Assembly (NCBI GenBank): GCA_026786125.1
Contig: JAJAYU010000108.1
Location: forward strand, 1-11,109
Origin: Chamaesiphon sp.
Lineage (GTDB): Bacteria > Cyanobacteriota > Cyanobacteriia > Cyanobacteriales > Chamaesiphonaceae
Length of the DNA stretch: 11,109 bases
Reading direction: 5' to 3'
Shown here: positions 1-6,969 of the stretch, in pieces
Numbering within the stretch: position 1 is the first letter of the stretch
Layout: each line of letters starts with the position of its first letter
Translations under genes and position numbers: made by a program
The notes under the pieces: generated by a model
Database searches by the model: none
The model's input: the letters and a program-made list of their open reading frames with translations, nothing else
What the model was told of the DNA's origin: nothing

Positions 1-315
1 AGTGAGTAATTCCATCCGTTCGCGCATGGTGGCGGTGGATTTTTCGTAGGCATCCATCATGGCTGCGAGCACTAGTTCAGAGAGTTCTTCAGGATTTTTG
101 CTAGCTGCATCAGCTCCGATGCTAATCCTGCGGGGTTCTTGATTCCCACTCAAAACTACGGTTATATCGCCTGCTTGTCCTTCAATTTCCATGATCTCCA
201 ATTCTTCTTGGAGTTTTTTTGCATCTTCTTGTACTTGTTGCGCTTTTTTGAAGGCATCAGCAAGTTCTTTCATCTTACCAAGACCGAAGCCGCCAAATCC
301 TTTTCCCTGAGTCAT
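1..315 (-). CDS. YbaB/EbfC family nucleoid-associated protein, 3' end missing
   Basis: The first 105 codons are visible; the C-terminus lies beyond the left edge. The family runs to roughly 100-115 residues, so only a few residues should be missing. The N-terminus is Gly-rich ([20 protein letters not shown]), followed by a long Lys/Gln/Glu-rich helix (about residues 15-42) of the kind that forms the YbaB dimer. A short beta region follows ([18 protein letters not shown], about 49-66), then helical segments with [20 protein letters not shown]. Family knowledge: YbaB/EbfC proteins are small dimeric DNA-binding proteins associated with the nucleoid. The ATG at 315 is the natural start because it opens directly into the conserved N-terminus. 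The gene is downstream of murC and murB on the same strand, 216 bp after murB, with a repeat-bordered spacer between. Co-transcription with the mur genes is possible but not shown. Confidence 0.9.
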   Translation of the reverse strand, partial: MTQGKGFGGFGLGKMKELADAFKKAQQVQEDAKKLQEELEIMEIEGQAGDITVVLSGNQEPRRISIGADAASKNPEELSELVLAAMMDAYEKSTATMRERMELLT

Positions 316-403
316 AATCTTTTAAGTTTTTAGTCAATCTAAACAATATTCCATCTTACCGGAGTAAGAAAATTCGGGGGTGAGGGTATCCGAATGAAAG
401 GGG

Positions 404-531
404 TTAGGCTTTAGATTTTAGGCTTTAGGCCTACCAATACCACAGACCGAGCCTAGCTCTTTATAGTACCCAAATAAAGTCCATAAATTAGAATTCCCTA
501 GAGCACAAACGTCTAAAGCCTAAAGCCTAGA
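404..531. repeat. Spacer bordered by inverted heptamer repeats (TTAGGCT type)
   Basis: The left border is four tandem heptamers of type TTAGRYT at 404-431. The right border, at 511-531, is three heptamers of the complementary type (GTCTAAA, GCCTAAA, GCCTAGA). The arms include a perfect 11-bp inverted repeat, AGGCTTTAGGC at 420-430 against GCCTAAAGCCT at 518-528. The interior holds a small hairpin, GAGC-CTA-GCTC at 449-459. The right border ends directly against the murB stop codon (532-534), so on the transcribed strand the element begins at once after murB. The arms are far apart and there is no U-tract, so it does not look like an ordinary intrinsic terminator. It resembles cyanobacterial short tandemly repeated repetitive (STRR) sequences; that assignment is inference. 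Confidence 0.65.
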
Positions 532-1512
532 TTAAAACTCACCAAGCATCTTAACTTCGGTCTCTAATTCGATCGCATGTTTCGATTTAACCTGGCTCTG
601 AACGTAGAAAATCAACTCCCTAATATCCTTGGCGGTAGCATCTTGGCGATTGATAATAAAATTGGCATGAAGGGTCGAAACTTCCGCATCACCAATCCGA
701 TGTCCTTTGAGTCCTAATCCTTCAATTAGGACGGCGGCATATTGGGGGCTGGGATTGCGAAATACACTACCACAGCTTGGTCTGTCATAAGGTTGCTTGC
801 TGTGACGTTTTTCTAAGTCGCGGAAGGTGCGGGCTTTGATTTCTTCAGCATCACCTGCTGCTTGCAGTTCAAATTTGGCACTCAAAACAATCCGAGCATC
901 ACCTTGGAGATTGGAAGTGCGATAGCTGTAGTCTAAGTCTTGATTGGTCAGAGTTTCGATCGATCCATCCAGATTCAAGACATCAGTACTGACTAAGATT
1001 TCCTGAGTACTATGTCCATGTGCCCCAGCATTCATCACCACAGCACCGCCTAGAGTGCCTGGAATCCCTGCTGCCCACTCCATTCCACCCCAACCCCTAC
1101 GAGCTGCTTGCCAAGCTAGGCTAGCGACCATTTTACCCGCATCTGCGGAAACAGAATGAGTTTCGTTGTCAAACTGCGTACTGACATGGCGTAAATGGCG
1201 GGTACAAATTACTAAACCTACCAACCCGCGATCGCTAATTAATAAATTAGAACCAGCCCCAATAATTGTAATTGGTAAATCATTTTGTCTAGCCCAAGCT
1301 AAACCAGCTTGGGTTTCGGCAAGAGTGCGGGGTTCTAGATAGTACTGGGCTAATCCACCTACTTTCCACGTTGTCAAACCTTTGAGCGATACAGCAAACC
1401 TAATTGGGCATTCAGTAGGTATTTCTAACTCTTGATGGGGAGCTAAATCAACTTGTACCGATTGCTGAATCCGAGTAGTTAGACTCGGAGAACGGTCTTG
1501 GGAAAGTGTCAT
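532..1512 (-). CDS. murB: UDP-N-acetylenolpyruvoylglucosamine reductase MurB
   Basis: MurB reduces UDP-GlcNAc-enolpyruvate to UDP-MurNAc with NADPH and bound FAD, the second committed step of peptidoglycan precursor synthesis in the cytoplasm. The 326 residues show the FAD-binding core GAGSNLLIS (85-93) and GIPGTLGGAVVMNAGA (149-164). They also show the YSYRTS segment with the catalytic-type Arg198, CGSVFRNP (247-254) with the proton-donor Ser249, the substrate-site stretch LIEGLGLKGHRIGDAEVS (262-279), and the C-terminal LETEV carrying the catalytic Glu (E317 or E319). No active-site residue appears to be missing. The PSCGSVFRNP form suggests a type II enzyme. About 35 residues precede the first conserved segment. 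No clear Shine-Dalgarno precedes the ATG at 1512. The gene follows murC by 188 bp, and a TATAAAT box in that gap could give it its own promoter. Confidence 0.95.
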   Translation of the reverse strand: MTLSQDRSPSLTTRIQQSVQVDLAPHQELEIPTECPIRFAVSLKGLTTWKVGGLAQYYLEPRTLAETQAGLAWARQNDLPITIIGAGSNLLISDRGLVGLVICTRHLRHVSTQFDNETHSVSADAGKMVASLAWQAARRGWGGMEWAAGIPGTLGGAVVMNAGAHGHSTQEILVSTDVLNLDGSIETLTNQDLDYSYRTSNLQGDARIVLSAKFELQAAGDAEEIKARTFRDLEKRHSKQPYDRPSCGSVFRNPSPQYAAVLIEGLGLKGHRIGDAEVSTLHANFIINRQDATAKDIRELIFYVQSQVKSKHAIELETEVKMLGEF

Positions 1513-1600
1513 AGTAAGTAAATTAGGTTACTAAAATCGGGTGGTAGTTACCAATAACAAAAAAATTAGAAAAATATCGGAGCTAGGTAGCAAGTCAAAT

Positions 1601-1607
1601 ATTTATA
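1601..1607 (-). promoter_or_regulatory. Candidate -10 box upstream of murB
   Basis: The minus strand reads TATAAAT here, about 90 nt upstream of the murB ATG. The -35 side (TTTATA/TTATAC, about 18 bp further upstream) is weak. An imperfect inverted repeat, GGTTACTA (1526-1533) against TAGTTACC (1545-1552), lies in the would-be leader. If active, this promoter would let murB be expressed separately from murC. This is motif-level evidence only. Confidence 0.3.
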
Positions 1608-1700
1608 GCGATCGGATTATCGAATGTATAAATAAAACTTACAGCAGCTTAATTGCTTAACAAAAACAATTTAGCATGATGATCCACTAAGCAACGAATT

Positions 1701-3131
1701 TCAGACTACATTTTCTGGTTGTTTGGCATGAGCAGTGGTTTGATAAAAATCTACGATGTTGGGAATAACTTGATTGAGATTGCCTGCTCCTAAGAACAAG
1801 CAGATGTCACCTTGCCGAAGATTTTGAGTCAGGTATTGGGATACAGCTTCGAGAGTCGGTTGATAGCAAACTTGCGGATGATAGCGTCCGATTGCTGCTA
1901 CGACTTTCTCGCCACTGATTGCTCCAGTATCTGGCTCTCCCGCACTATAGATGTCTGTAATCACCACCAAGTCAGCATCTTTAAAAGATTGGGCAAACTC
2001 AGCGAGAAATTCTAAAGTACGGCTGTAGCGGTGAGGTTGGAAGATGGCTACTACCCGCCGCTCGGCACCGACTCGCAAGCGAGCAGCACTGAGAGTGACG
2101 AGGATCTCACTGGGATGGTGAGCATAGTCATCGATAAAAGTAATGTGATTCTGATATCCTCGAAGTTCAAACCGTCGTTTGGCACCATCGAAGCTAGCTA
2201 GTCCAGAGGCGATCGCCATAAAGTCTAAGCCAATCTTACGACCTACTGCGATTACAGCTAGAGCATTACTGAGGTTGTGTTTGCCCAACACTCCTAGTTC
2301 TAATGTGCCCAATAATTTGCCATATTCATATACTTGGGCAGAAGTTCCGGCTGAATGATAATTAATATTTGTTGCGGTATAATCAGCAGCTTGCTCAGGC
2401 TCAACACTATAGGAAATCGTTGGTTTAATTTGCTCGCGCACGATCTCGCAATCTACGGATCCGATCGTAATTTGACACTGTTGCTTAAAAGCAGTGAAGA
2501 CACCAACCACCTGATCGAGGCTCTTGTAGTGATCGGGATGATCTAGCTCGATATTGGTAATTATTCCAATTTTCGGCGAATGCTTGACGATCGAACCATC
2601 GGATTCATCTACTTCAGCTACAAAATACTCACTGTTGCCAACTCTGGCATTGCCATCCCAAGCGGCTACCTCTCCACCTACCACAATTGTCGGATCGACA
2701 CCTGCCGCTACCAACATATAGCCAATCATGCTACTCGTAGTCGTTTTGCCATGTGTACCAGCAACACCGATACTCGAATATTCACTAATTAATTTTGCCA
2801 GTACATCCGATCGATGAAAAATCGGACAGCCTAGTTCTAAGGCAGCAGCTAGTTCTCCATTAGTTTTACCAATCGCGGTCGAACAGATAATTTGTGGCGT
2901 AGAATACCCCGATGGATGATCCTGAAAATAGTCTAAATTGCTGGCCGTCTGGGTAAAAAAGATGTGCGCGCCTTCTGCTTCCAGCTTCTGAGTAATATTA
3001 GTCGATCGAATATCGGAACCAGTAACAGGTAATCCCCGTCTTGCCAATACATAGGCAAGCCCTGACATCCCAATCCCCCCAATCCCGATAAAATGAATCG
3101 GACGACCACCAAAATCAATCACATTACCCAT
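1701..3131 (-). CDS. murC: UDP-N-acetylmuramate--L-alanine ligase MurC
   Basis: MurC is the ATP-dependent Mur ligase that adds L-Ala to UDP-MurNAc, the first amino acid of the peptide stem, using the product of MurB encoded next door. The 476 residues match the usual MurC length. An N-terminal Rossmann-like UDP-binding motif GIGGIGMSGLA lies at 16-26 and the ATP P-loop GTHGKTTT at 125-132. VDESD follows at 174-178, NIELDHPDHY at 193-202 and HNLSNA at 285-290. The C-terminal ligase domain carries GAKRRFE (316-322), DDYAHHP (334-340) and FQPHRYSRT. All hallmark residues are present. The ATG at 3131 is chosen because it gives the expected short lead-in (MGNVIDFGGRPIHFIGIGG) before the Rossmann motif. 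A candidate extended -10 promoter lies about 50 nt upstream. murB and the ybaB-like gene follow on the same strand. Confidence 0.96.
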   Translation of the reverse strand: MGNVIDFGGRPIHFIGIGGIGMSGLAYVLARRGLPVTGSDIRSTNITQKLEAEGAHIFFTQTASNLDYFQDHPSGYSTPQIICSTAIGKTNGELAAALELGCPIFHRSDVLAKLISEYSSIGVAGTHGKTTTSSMIGYMLVAAGVDPTIVVGGEVAAWDGNARVGNSEYFVAEVDESDGSIVKHSPKIGIITNIELDHPDHYKSLDQVVGVFTAFKQQCQITIGSVDCEIVREQIKPTISYSVEPEQAADYTATNINYHSAGTSAQVYEYGKLLGTLELGVLGKHNLSNALAVIAVGRKIGLDFMAIASGLASFDGAKRRFELRGYQNHITFIDDYAHHPSEILVTLSAARLRVGAERRVVAIFQPHRYSRTLEFLAEFAQSFKDADLVVITDIYSAGEPDTGAISGEKVVAAIGRYHPQVCYQPTLEAVSQYLTQNLRQGDICLFLGAGNLNQVIPNIVDFYQTTAHAKQPENVV

Positions 3132-3178
3132 AATAGTTTTCCATCAGCCAGCTAGATCGAACATTGTAAACAGGCGTT

Positions 3179-3187
3179 ATCATACCA
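3179..3187 (-). promoter_or_regulatory. Candidate extended -10 promoter for murC
   Basis: The minus strand reads TGGTATGAT, a TGn extended -10 followed by TATGAT. The nearest -35-like hexamer, TTGGAG at 3205-3210, is 20 bp away and poorly spaced, so the extended element would have to carry recognition. Transcription would start near 3172, leaving a leader of about 40 nt before the murC ATG. The CATAC/GTATG inverted repeat (3181-3198) overlaps it and could be an operator; that part is speculation. Confidence 0.35.
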
Positions 3188-3596
3188 AAAATTGTATGTT
3201 TTCGCTCCAAGTTCCTGGAAACAGCTCCATCAGGCGATAATCGGTTGATGTTAATCGTAAATTTGATACAAATTGCTCCTGTTCGAGGGTGTCTTGACAA
3301 ATTGAGCGAGATCGGGATTGACAAAATCTTGACTAAATCACAAATTGTCAGCAATCTCTGCATCGATCCGATCTAAGCTTACTCTTGGGTACAGCACTTA
3401 GAGCAAGAAAATCTCTTTTGATGGAATAACTATACCAAATTTCACCAATTAGTCCAGAACTTTAGATAAAGTTATATTTTATTAGTACTAAAAAGGTAAC
3501 GTCGGGTGTCGATCATGGTTATCACTACAAACTAATCGAGATCGATTCCTGACTTTTGCAGAATAAATAATAGATCTTTGCTCACCTCCCAACATC

Positions 3597-3626
3597 TTGG
3601 ACACTCGTACATGTCGATAGTAAAAT
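3597..3626 (+). promoter_or_regulatory. Candidate smpB promoter, possibly leaderless
   Basis: TTGGAC (3597-3602) and TAAAAT (3621-3626) are separated by 18 bp on the smpB strand. The expected start of transcription, about 7 nt after the -10 box, would fall at or beside the A of the smpB ATG (3633). No Shine-Dalgarno lies between the -10 box and the ATG. That fits a leaderless mRNA, but the -35 hexamer is weak. Confidence 0.35.
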
Positions 3627-3632
3627 AGAAGT

Positions 3633-4106
3633 ATGAGCGAGAAAGAAAAATCCGACAGTATCAAAATTGTTGCCGATAATCGGCAAGCGCGGTTCCTATA
3701 CGAAATCCTCGAAACTTACGAAGCGGGGGTTGAATTGATGGGAACGGAGGTAAAATCTATTCGCCAGGGCAAAGCCAATCTGCGCGATGGGTACGGTTTG
3801 CTGCGTAAGGGCGAAATTTGGCTACTAAATGCTCACATTTCGCCCCACACGAGCACGGGAGCTTATTTCAATCATGAGCCAACACGTACTCGCAGACTGC
3901 TGATGCACAAGCAAGAAATCCGTAAGCTGACTGGCAAAGTCGAGCAACAGGGTTTAACTTTGGTACCGTTGAAGATGTACCTGAAACGGGGTAGGGTCAA
4001 GGTAACGATCGCATTGGTGAAAGGTAAGAAGCTCCACGACAAACGCGATGATCTCAAGAAGAGAGACGATAAGCGCGATATGGATCGGGCGATGAAACGA
4101 GGGTAG
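3633..4106 (+). CDS. smpB: SsrA (tmRNA)-binding protein SmpB
   Basis: SmpB binds tmRNA and delivers it to stalled ribosomes for trans-translation, in which the unfinished protein is tagged for degradation and the ribosome freed. The 157 residues are the family's normal length. The start of the fold ([22 protein letters not shown], about 11-32) is followed by [18 protein letters not shown] (37-54), the hallmark SmpB stretch. Then come HISPHT, the basic [12 protein letters not shown] region, and [29 protein letters not shown] (about 111-139). The C-terminal tail, rich in Lys, Arg and Asp, is the segment that becomes helical in the mRNA channel. The tmRNA gene itself is not in this window. smpB is alone on the plus strand here and converges on the glycerate kinase gene, with 28 bp between stop codons. 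Confidence 0.96.
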   Translation: MSEKEKSDSIKIVADNRQARFLYEILETYEAGVELMGTEVKSIRQGKANLRDGYGLLRKGEIWLLNAHISPHTSTGAYFNHEPTRTRRLLMHKQEIRKLTGKVEQQGLTLVPLKMYLKRGRVKVTIALVKGKKLHDKRDDLKKRDDKRDMDRAMKRG

Positions 4107-4107
4107 G

Positions 4108-4133
4108 TATTAATCGATAATTGATAATTAATA
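4108..4133. repeat. AT-only inverted repeat between convergent smpB and glycerate kinase
   Basis: TATTAAT (4108-4114) pairs with ATTAATA (4127-4133) across a 12-nt loop, filling almost the whole 28-bp gap between two convergent stop codons. The stem has no G:C pair, so it would make a poor intrinsic terminator. It may be no more than AT-rich spacer. Confidence 0.3.
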
Positions 4134-4134
4134 A

Positions 4135-5424
4135 TTACGGACGGATTGCGATCAAAATATCGGCCACATTCGTCCCCGTTGCCCCAATTAGATGCAAGTC
4201 TCCCAATTGCTGAAAAAATGGGTAAGCATCATGTCGATCGAGTGCTGATTGAGGATCCAATCCTAATGCTAAAGATTGATCGATTGTAGTGTTATTTACA
4301 GTTACTCCTGCTGCATCTGTCGGTCCGTCTGTGCCATCAGTCGCCAGGGTAATTACCCATGCAGGGATATGATGTTTAGCTAATTCGTTCGCTGCTGCTA
4401 ATCCTAATTCTTGATTGCGTCCACCTTTGCCTGTGCAATTTTTAGGTAAATTTACCGTAGTTTCACCACCATAGATCAAAATAGTTTTAGCTGGTTTGAT
4501 AATAATCTCTCTGGCAATTTCTGCACCTCGAATCTGCGCTTCTCCATCTAATTCGGTAGTAATAATTTGCGAACTATAGCCCAATTCAGATGCTACTTTT
4601 GCAACAGATTGACAAGCTTGAAGATTATTGCCAACTAAGATATTATCTGCATTAGGATGATTGGTTAAACCCGACGCGATCAAGGCAATCGGATCGCCAA
4701 TTACATCTGATAAAATCATTCCAATTACCTTGCCCTTGCTAACTCGATCGACTAAACCACCATTTTTTAATCGATCGATACTTGATCGTACTGCATTAAC
4801 TTTCTCAATCGATAGTCCACTCGCTAATAGTGCCGTACCGATCGCCTGTAGTGTAGTCAGAGAGATATTTTCGTCAGGATTGATATTAGCCAGATCGATA
4901 GATTGACTAGACAACGTAGATTGAATTAGTTGTTGGGTTGATTGACTAATTTCGGTAGTGGGCGGATTGGTTAATAGCTCGATTAAAGCACTCCAATTAC
5001 GTGGTGCAACCACCAGCGCAGAAGCACCCCCGGAGATACATGCCAGCACTAAAGTTTGTTCAGTACAATCAGCTAGTAGTTGCCATATCCGATCGCCAGC
5101 ATCCAAACTTAGATCATCGGGAACTGGATGCGCTGATTCAATACATTCCCAATTATTTGGAAATTTAGCATCACCTAAATGATCATATTTAGTAACTACT
5201 AATCCTTGTGAAATTTTGTCACCGAATATTGCATCGATCGATCGAGCCATTGGTACAGAACCTTTGCCAACAGAGATACAACGAATATCTTTGTCTGCTA
5301 GATTAATTATGCGATTGCCAATCACTAAATTGTCGCCATCTAGCTGCAAGTGATTTTGAATCGCATTATATGGATCAACAGCGGCTAGTGCGGCATTAAT
5401 TAATCTACTGATAAGATTATTCAT
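4135..5424 (-). CDS. Glycerate 2-kinase (MOFRL / GckA-type)
   Basis: This class phosphorylates D-glycerate with ATP, giving 2-phosphoglycerate in characterised members. Homologues are often mislabelled hydroxypyruvate reductase (TtuD). In a cyanobacterium the likely role is recovery of glycerate from photorespiratory glycolate; that is inference. The start is set at 5424: this ATG overlaps the rsmB stop as ATGA and gives 429 residues beginning MNNLISRLINAALAAVDPYN. A longer reading to 5493 would intrude into rsmB. Seen motifs are SVGKGSVPMA (51-60) with the conserved Lys, AHPVPDDLSLDAG (98-110), SGGASAL (131-137), RSSIDRLKNGG (213-223) and LSDVIGDP (238-245). The MOFRL part has YGGETTVNLP (318-327), GKGGRNQEL (332-340) and LATDGTDGPTDAAG (360-373). 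Residues about 143-186 look like an extra, low-complexity Ser/Thr/Gln-rich stretch compared with the compact family core. Plant-type GLYK and bacterial class I kinases are different folds and do not match. Confidence 0.9.
   Translation of the reverse strand: MNNLISRLINAALAAVDPYNAIQNHLQLDGDNLVIGNRIINLADKDIRCISVGKGSVPMARSIDAIFGDKISQGLVVTKYDHLGDAKFPNNWECIESAHPVPDDLSLDAGDRIWQLLADCTEQTLVLACISGGASALVVAPRNWSALIELLTNPPTTEISQSTQQLIQSTLSSQSIDLANINPDENISLTTLQAIGTALLASGLSIEKVNAVRSSIDRLKNGGLVDRVSKGKVIGMILSDVIGDPIALIASGLTNHPNADNILVGNNLQACQSVAKVASELGYSSQIITTELDGEAQIRGAEIAREIIIKPAKTILIYGGETTVNLPKNCTGKGGRNQELGLAAANELAKHHIPAWVITLATDGTDGPTDAAGVTVNNTTIDQSLALGLDPQSALDRHDAYPFFQQLGDLHLIGATGTNVADILIAIRP
5421..5424 (-). 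promoter_or_regulatory. ATGA stop/start overlap coupling rsmB to glycerate kinase
   Basis: On the minus strand the bases read ATGA: ATG (5424-5422) begins glycerate kinase and TGA (5423-5421) ends rsmB. This arrangement usually means re-initiation by terminating ribosomes and argues for one transcript. It also decides the glycerate kinase start. Confidence 0.85.
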
Positions 5425-6776
5425 TTTAATCGACGCAATTTCACCATAAAGAAACCGTCCATTTGTTGACGGTGGGGCCACACTTTGATCCAACCAGCAT
5501 CACTTACTAAACTAGCCATTAGCGAATCAGTTGGTGGTAGCTCAATTTGCCAATCAAGATGGGTTTTTAAAAATGGTAGAATCACGTCCTCATTCTCGAT
5601 CGAGCATACCGTACAAGTAGCATATACTAGCACACCGCCAGGTTTGACCCAGGTTGCAGTATTGGCAAGTAATTTCGCTTGCAGTTTAGCCAAATCCCGA
5701 ACTTGGGCTGGTGTTTTTTGCCATCTAGCATCAGCCCGACGATGGAGTGTTCCCAAGCCTGAACAGGGTGCATCTAGTAATACTCGATCGGCAGTATTAA
5801 TTAATTCACTAAATCCACAACTATCTCCAGTTAAAATTTTAATATTAGTTAACTGCAACCGATCGATACTTTGTTGCAATTTCTTTAGTCGTGAGGCTGT
5901 TTTATCTAGAGCAAAAACCTGTCCAGTATTGCCCATCAATTCAGCGATGTGGGTTGTTTTACCGCCTGGAGCAGCACAGGCATCAACGATCGTTTCATGG
6001 GGCTGGGGATCTAGTAAATGGGTAACGAGTTGGGCACTACTATCTTGGATTGTCCAGGAGCCTTGATGATAGCCAGGTAATTTATCGATCGCGCCGACAT
6101 TCCCCACGAATCTCAATCCTTGGGATAAGTAAGGTAATGGCGCAGCTTCAATTCCAGCAGCTTGAAAAGTATCGATTAATTTGATTCGTTGTTGCTCTGG
6201 ATTGGAAATATCTGGCAGAATATTTACCCGCAAATCCATCGTCGGTGATTGATTGAAAGCTTGGCATAATTGCTCAGTTTCGACAGGTTCCAATTCAGTT
6301 ACCCATTGCTCGATTAGCCAGTCAGGAAAGCTGTATAAAGTACCCAAACGACTAATTGGGTCTTTAGGTAGGTTTAGCACCTCTTCCTGCTGTGATTGAA
6401 GCCGGATATATTGGCGGAGAATACCATTTACGACTCCAGCTAAACCAGTCAAACCGTTAGACTTGGCTAAATCTACGGTGGTATTGACGGCAGCAGATTC
6501 GGGGATTCGATCGAGATAACGAAGCTGATATAATCCCAGCCTTAATAGTTGTCTGAGTTCTGGTGGTTGACGATGGGCGGGTTGCTTGGCTAATTGATCG
6601 ATGATCGCATCGAGAGTACGTTTGCGACGGATAATTCCATTCACTAGTTCTGTAAATAAATGTCGATCGACTGTAGATAATTCAAACTTACTTAATAATC
6701 GATCGACGACGATATCTGTGAAGCTACCAGTCTCTAAATCTTTGAGTGCGAATAATGTTAGTTGACGAGGATTCAT
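5421..6776 (-). CDS. rsmB: 16S rRNA (cytosine-967-C5)-methyltransferase RsmB (Sun/Fmu)
   Basis: RsmB methylates C967 (E. coli numbering) of 16S rRNA using SAM. The 451 residues have the standard two-part build: an N-terminal NusB-like RNA-binding domain (about 1-130, with RQLTLFAL, ELVNGIIRRKRTLD and ESAAVNTTVDLAK) and a C-terminal Rossmann methyltransferase. Key motifs are the SAM site DACAAPGGKT (265-274), DAPCSG (335-340) with Cys338, and YATCT (385-389) with the nucleophile-type Cys388. Both catalytic cysteines are therefore present. The ATG at 6776 gives the usual N-terminus. The bases immediately upstream are heptamer repeat with no Shine-Dalgarno, and the T of the start CAT is part of that repeat. 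The stop overlaps the downstream glycerate kinase start by 4 nt (ATGA), which suggests translational coupling. Confidence 0.95.
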   Translation of the reverse strand: MNPRQLTLFALKDLETGSFTDIVVDRLLSKFELSTVDRHLFTELVNGIIRRKRTLDAIIDQLAKQPAHRQPPELRQLLRLGLYQLRYLDRIPESAAVNTTVDLAKSNGLTGLAGVVNGILRQYIRLQSQQEEVLNLPKDPISRLGTLYSFPDWLIEQWVTELEPVETEQLCQAFNQSPTMDLRVNILPDISNPEQQRIKLIDTFQAAGIEAAPLPYLSQGLRFVGNVGAIDKLPGYHQGSWTIQDSSAQLVTHLLDPQPHETIVDACAAPGGKTTHIAELMGNTGQVFALDKTASRLKKLQQSIDRLQLTNIKILTGDSCGFSELINTADRVLLDAPCSGLGTLHRRADARWQKTPAQVRDLAKLQAKLLANTATWVKPGGVLVYATCTVCSIENEDVILPFLKTHLDWQIELPPTDSLMASLVSDAGWIKVWPHRQQMDGFFMVKLRRLK

Positions 6777-6969
6777 TAATTAGTGGATGGTGAATGGTGG
6801 ATGGTGAATAGTGAATAGAAACCCAATGGGAGATCTGTAGGTTGGGTTGAAGAATGTTGGCGGAGCCTTTCGGAACGAAACAACCCAACAGCATCAATTC
6901 AGATGCTCCATCGGGAGAAGTATTGGGATTGTGGGAGGCATAAATCTTCGTTCACTATCCACCAATTAA
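6776..6969. repeat. MITE-like spacer with heptamer inverted ends, between the OstA-like gene and rsmB
   Basis: The ends are imperfect inverted repeats, 17 of 19 matching: TTAATTAGTGGATGGTGAA at 6776-6794 and TTCACTATCCACCAATTAA at 6951-6969. The left end continues as tandem RGTGRAT heptamers (five units, 6782-6816). The interior contains a 9-bp inverted repeat, GTTGGGTTG (6841-6849) with CAACCCAAC (6881-6889). Next to it is a perfect hairpin, AGCATC-AATTCA-GATGCT (6890-6907). The GTTGGGTT...AACCCAAC arrangement resembles dispersed repeats I recall from cyanobacterial spacers; I cannot verify this here. The right end includes the stop codon of the OstA-like gene and the left end touches the rsmB start. 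No ORF and no transposase are present. Confidence 0.6.

Larger units (their letters stand above)
3132..3632. other. Divergent intergenic region between murC and smpB
   Basis: About 500 bp of AT-rich DNA with no convincing gene. Apart from the promoter candidates listed separately, it contains CATAC/GTATG arms at 3181-3185 and 3194-3198 overlapping the possible murC promoter. It also contains an odd-centred TTCC-T-GGAA near 3212 and a perfect 10-bp palindrome TTAGTACTAA at 3482-3491. Any of these could be a regulator site, but none matches an operator I can name. I saw no tRNA, terminator or small conserved ORF on either strand. The region is unusually long for a housekeeping spacer in this window. 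Confidence 0.6.

Noticed and set aside
139..333. A 64-codon plus-strand ORF, Phe-rich, at the left edge
   Set aside because: It is the antisense of the YbaB Lys/Gln/Glu-rich helix, which naturally reads as Phe/Leu on the other strand.
3124..3363. A 79-codon minus-strand ORF overlapping the murC start
   Set aside because: It covers the murC promoter region, has no recognisable motif, and overlaps the certain murC N-terminus in another frame.
3482..3491. Palindrome TTAGTACTAA as a regulator operator
   Set aside because: It is only 10 bp, AT-rich, and matches no operator I can name; mentioned only in the spacer description.
5425..5493. N-terminal extension of glycerate kinase to 5493
   Set aside because: It lies wholly inside the rsmB 3' end; the ATGA start at 5424 gives the expected family N-terminus.
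5485..6066. A 193-codon plus-strand ORF inside rsmB
   Set aside because: It is antisense to a well-conserved rsmB with intact catalytic motifs; the reading looks like a codon-bias shadow.
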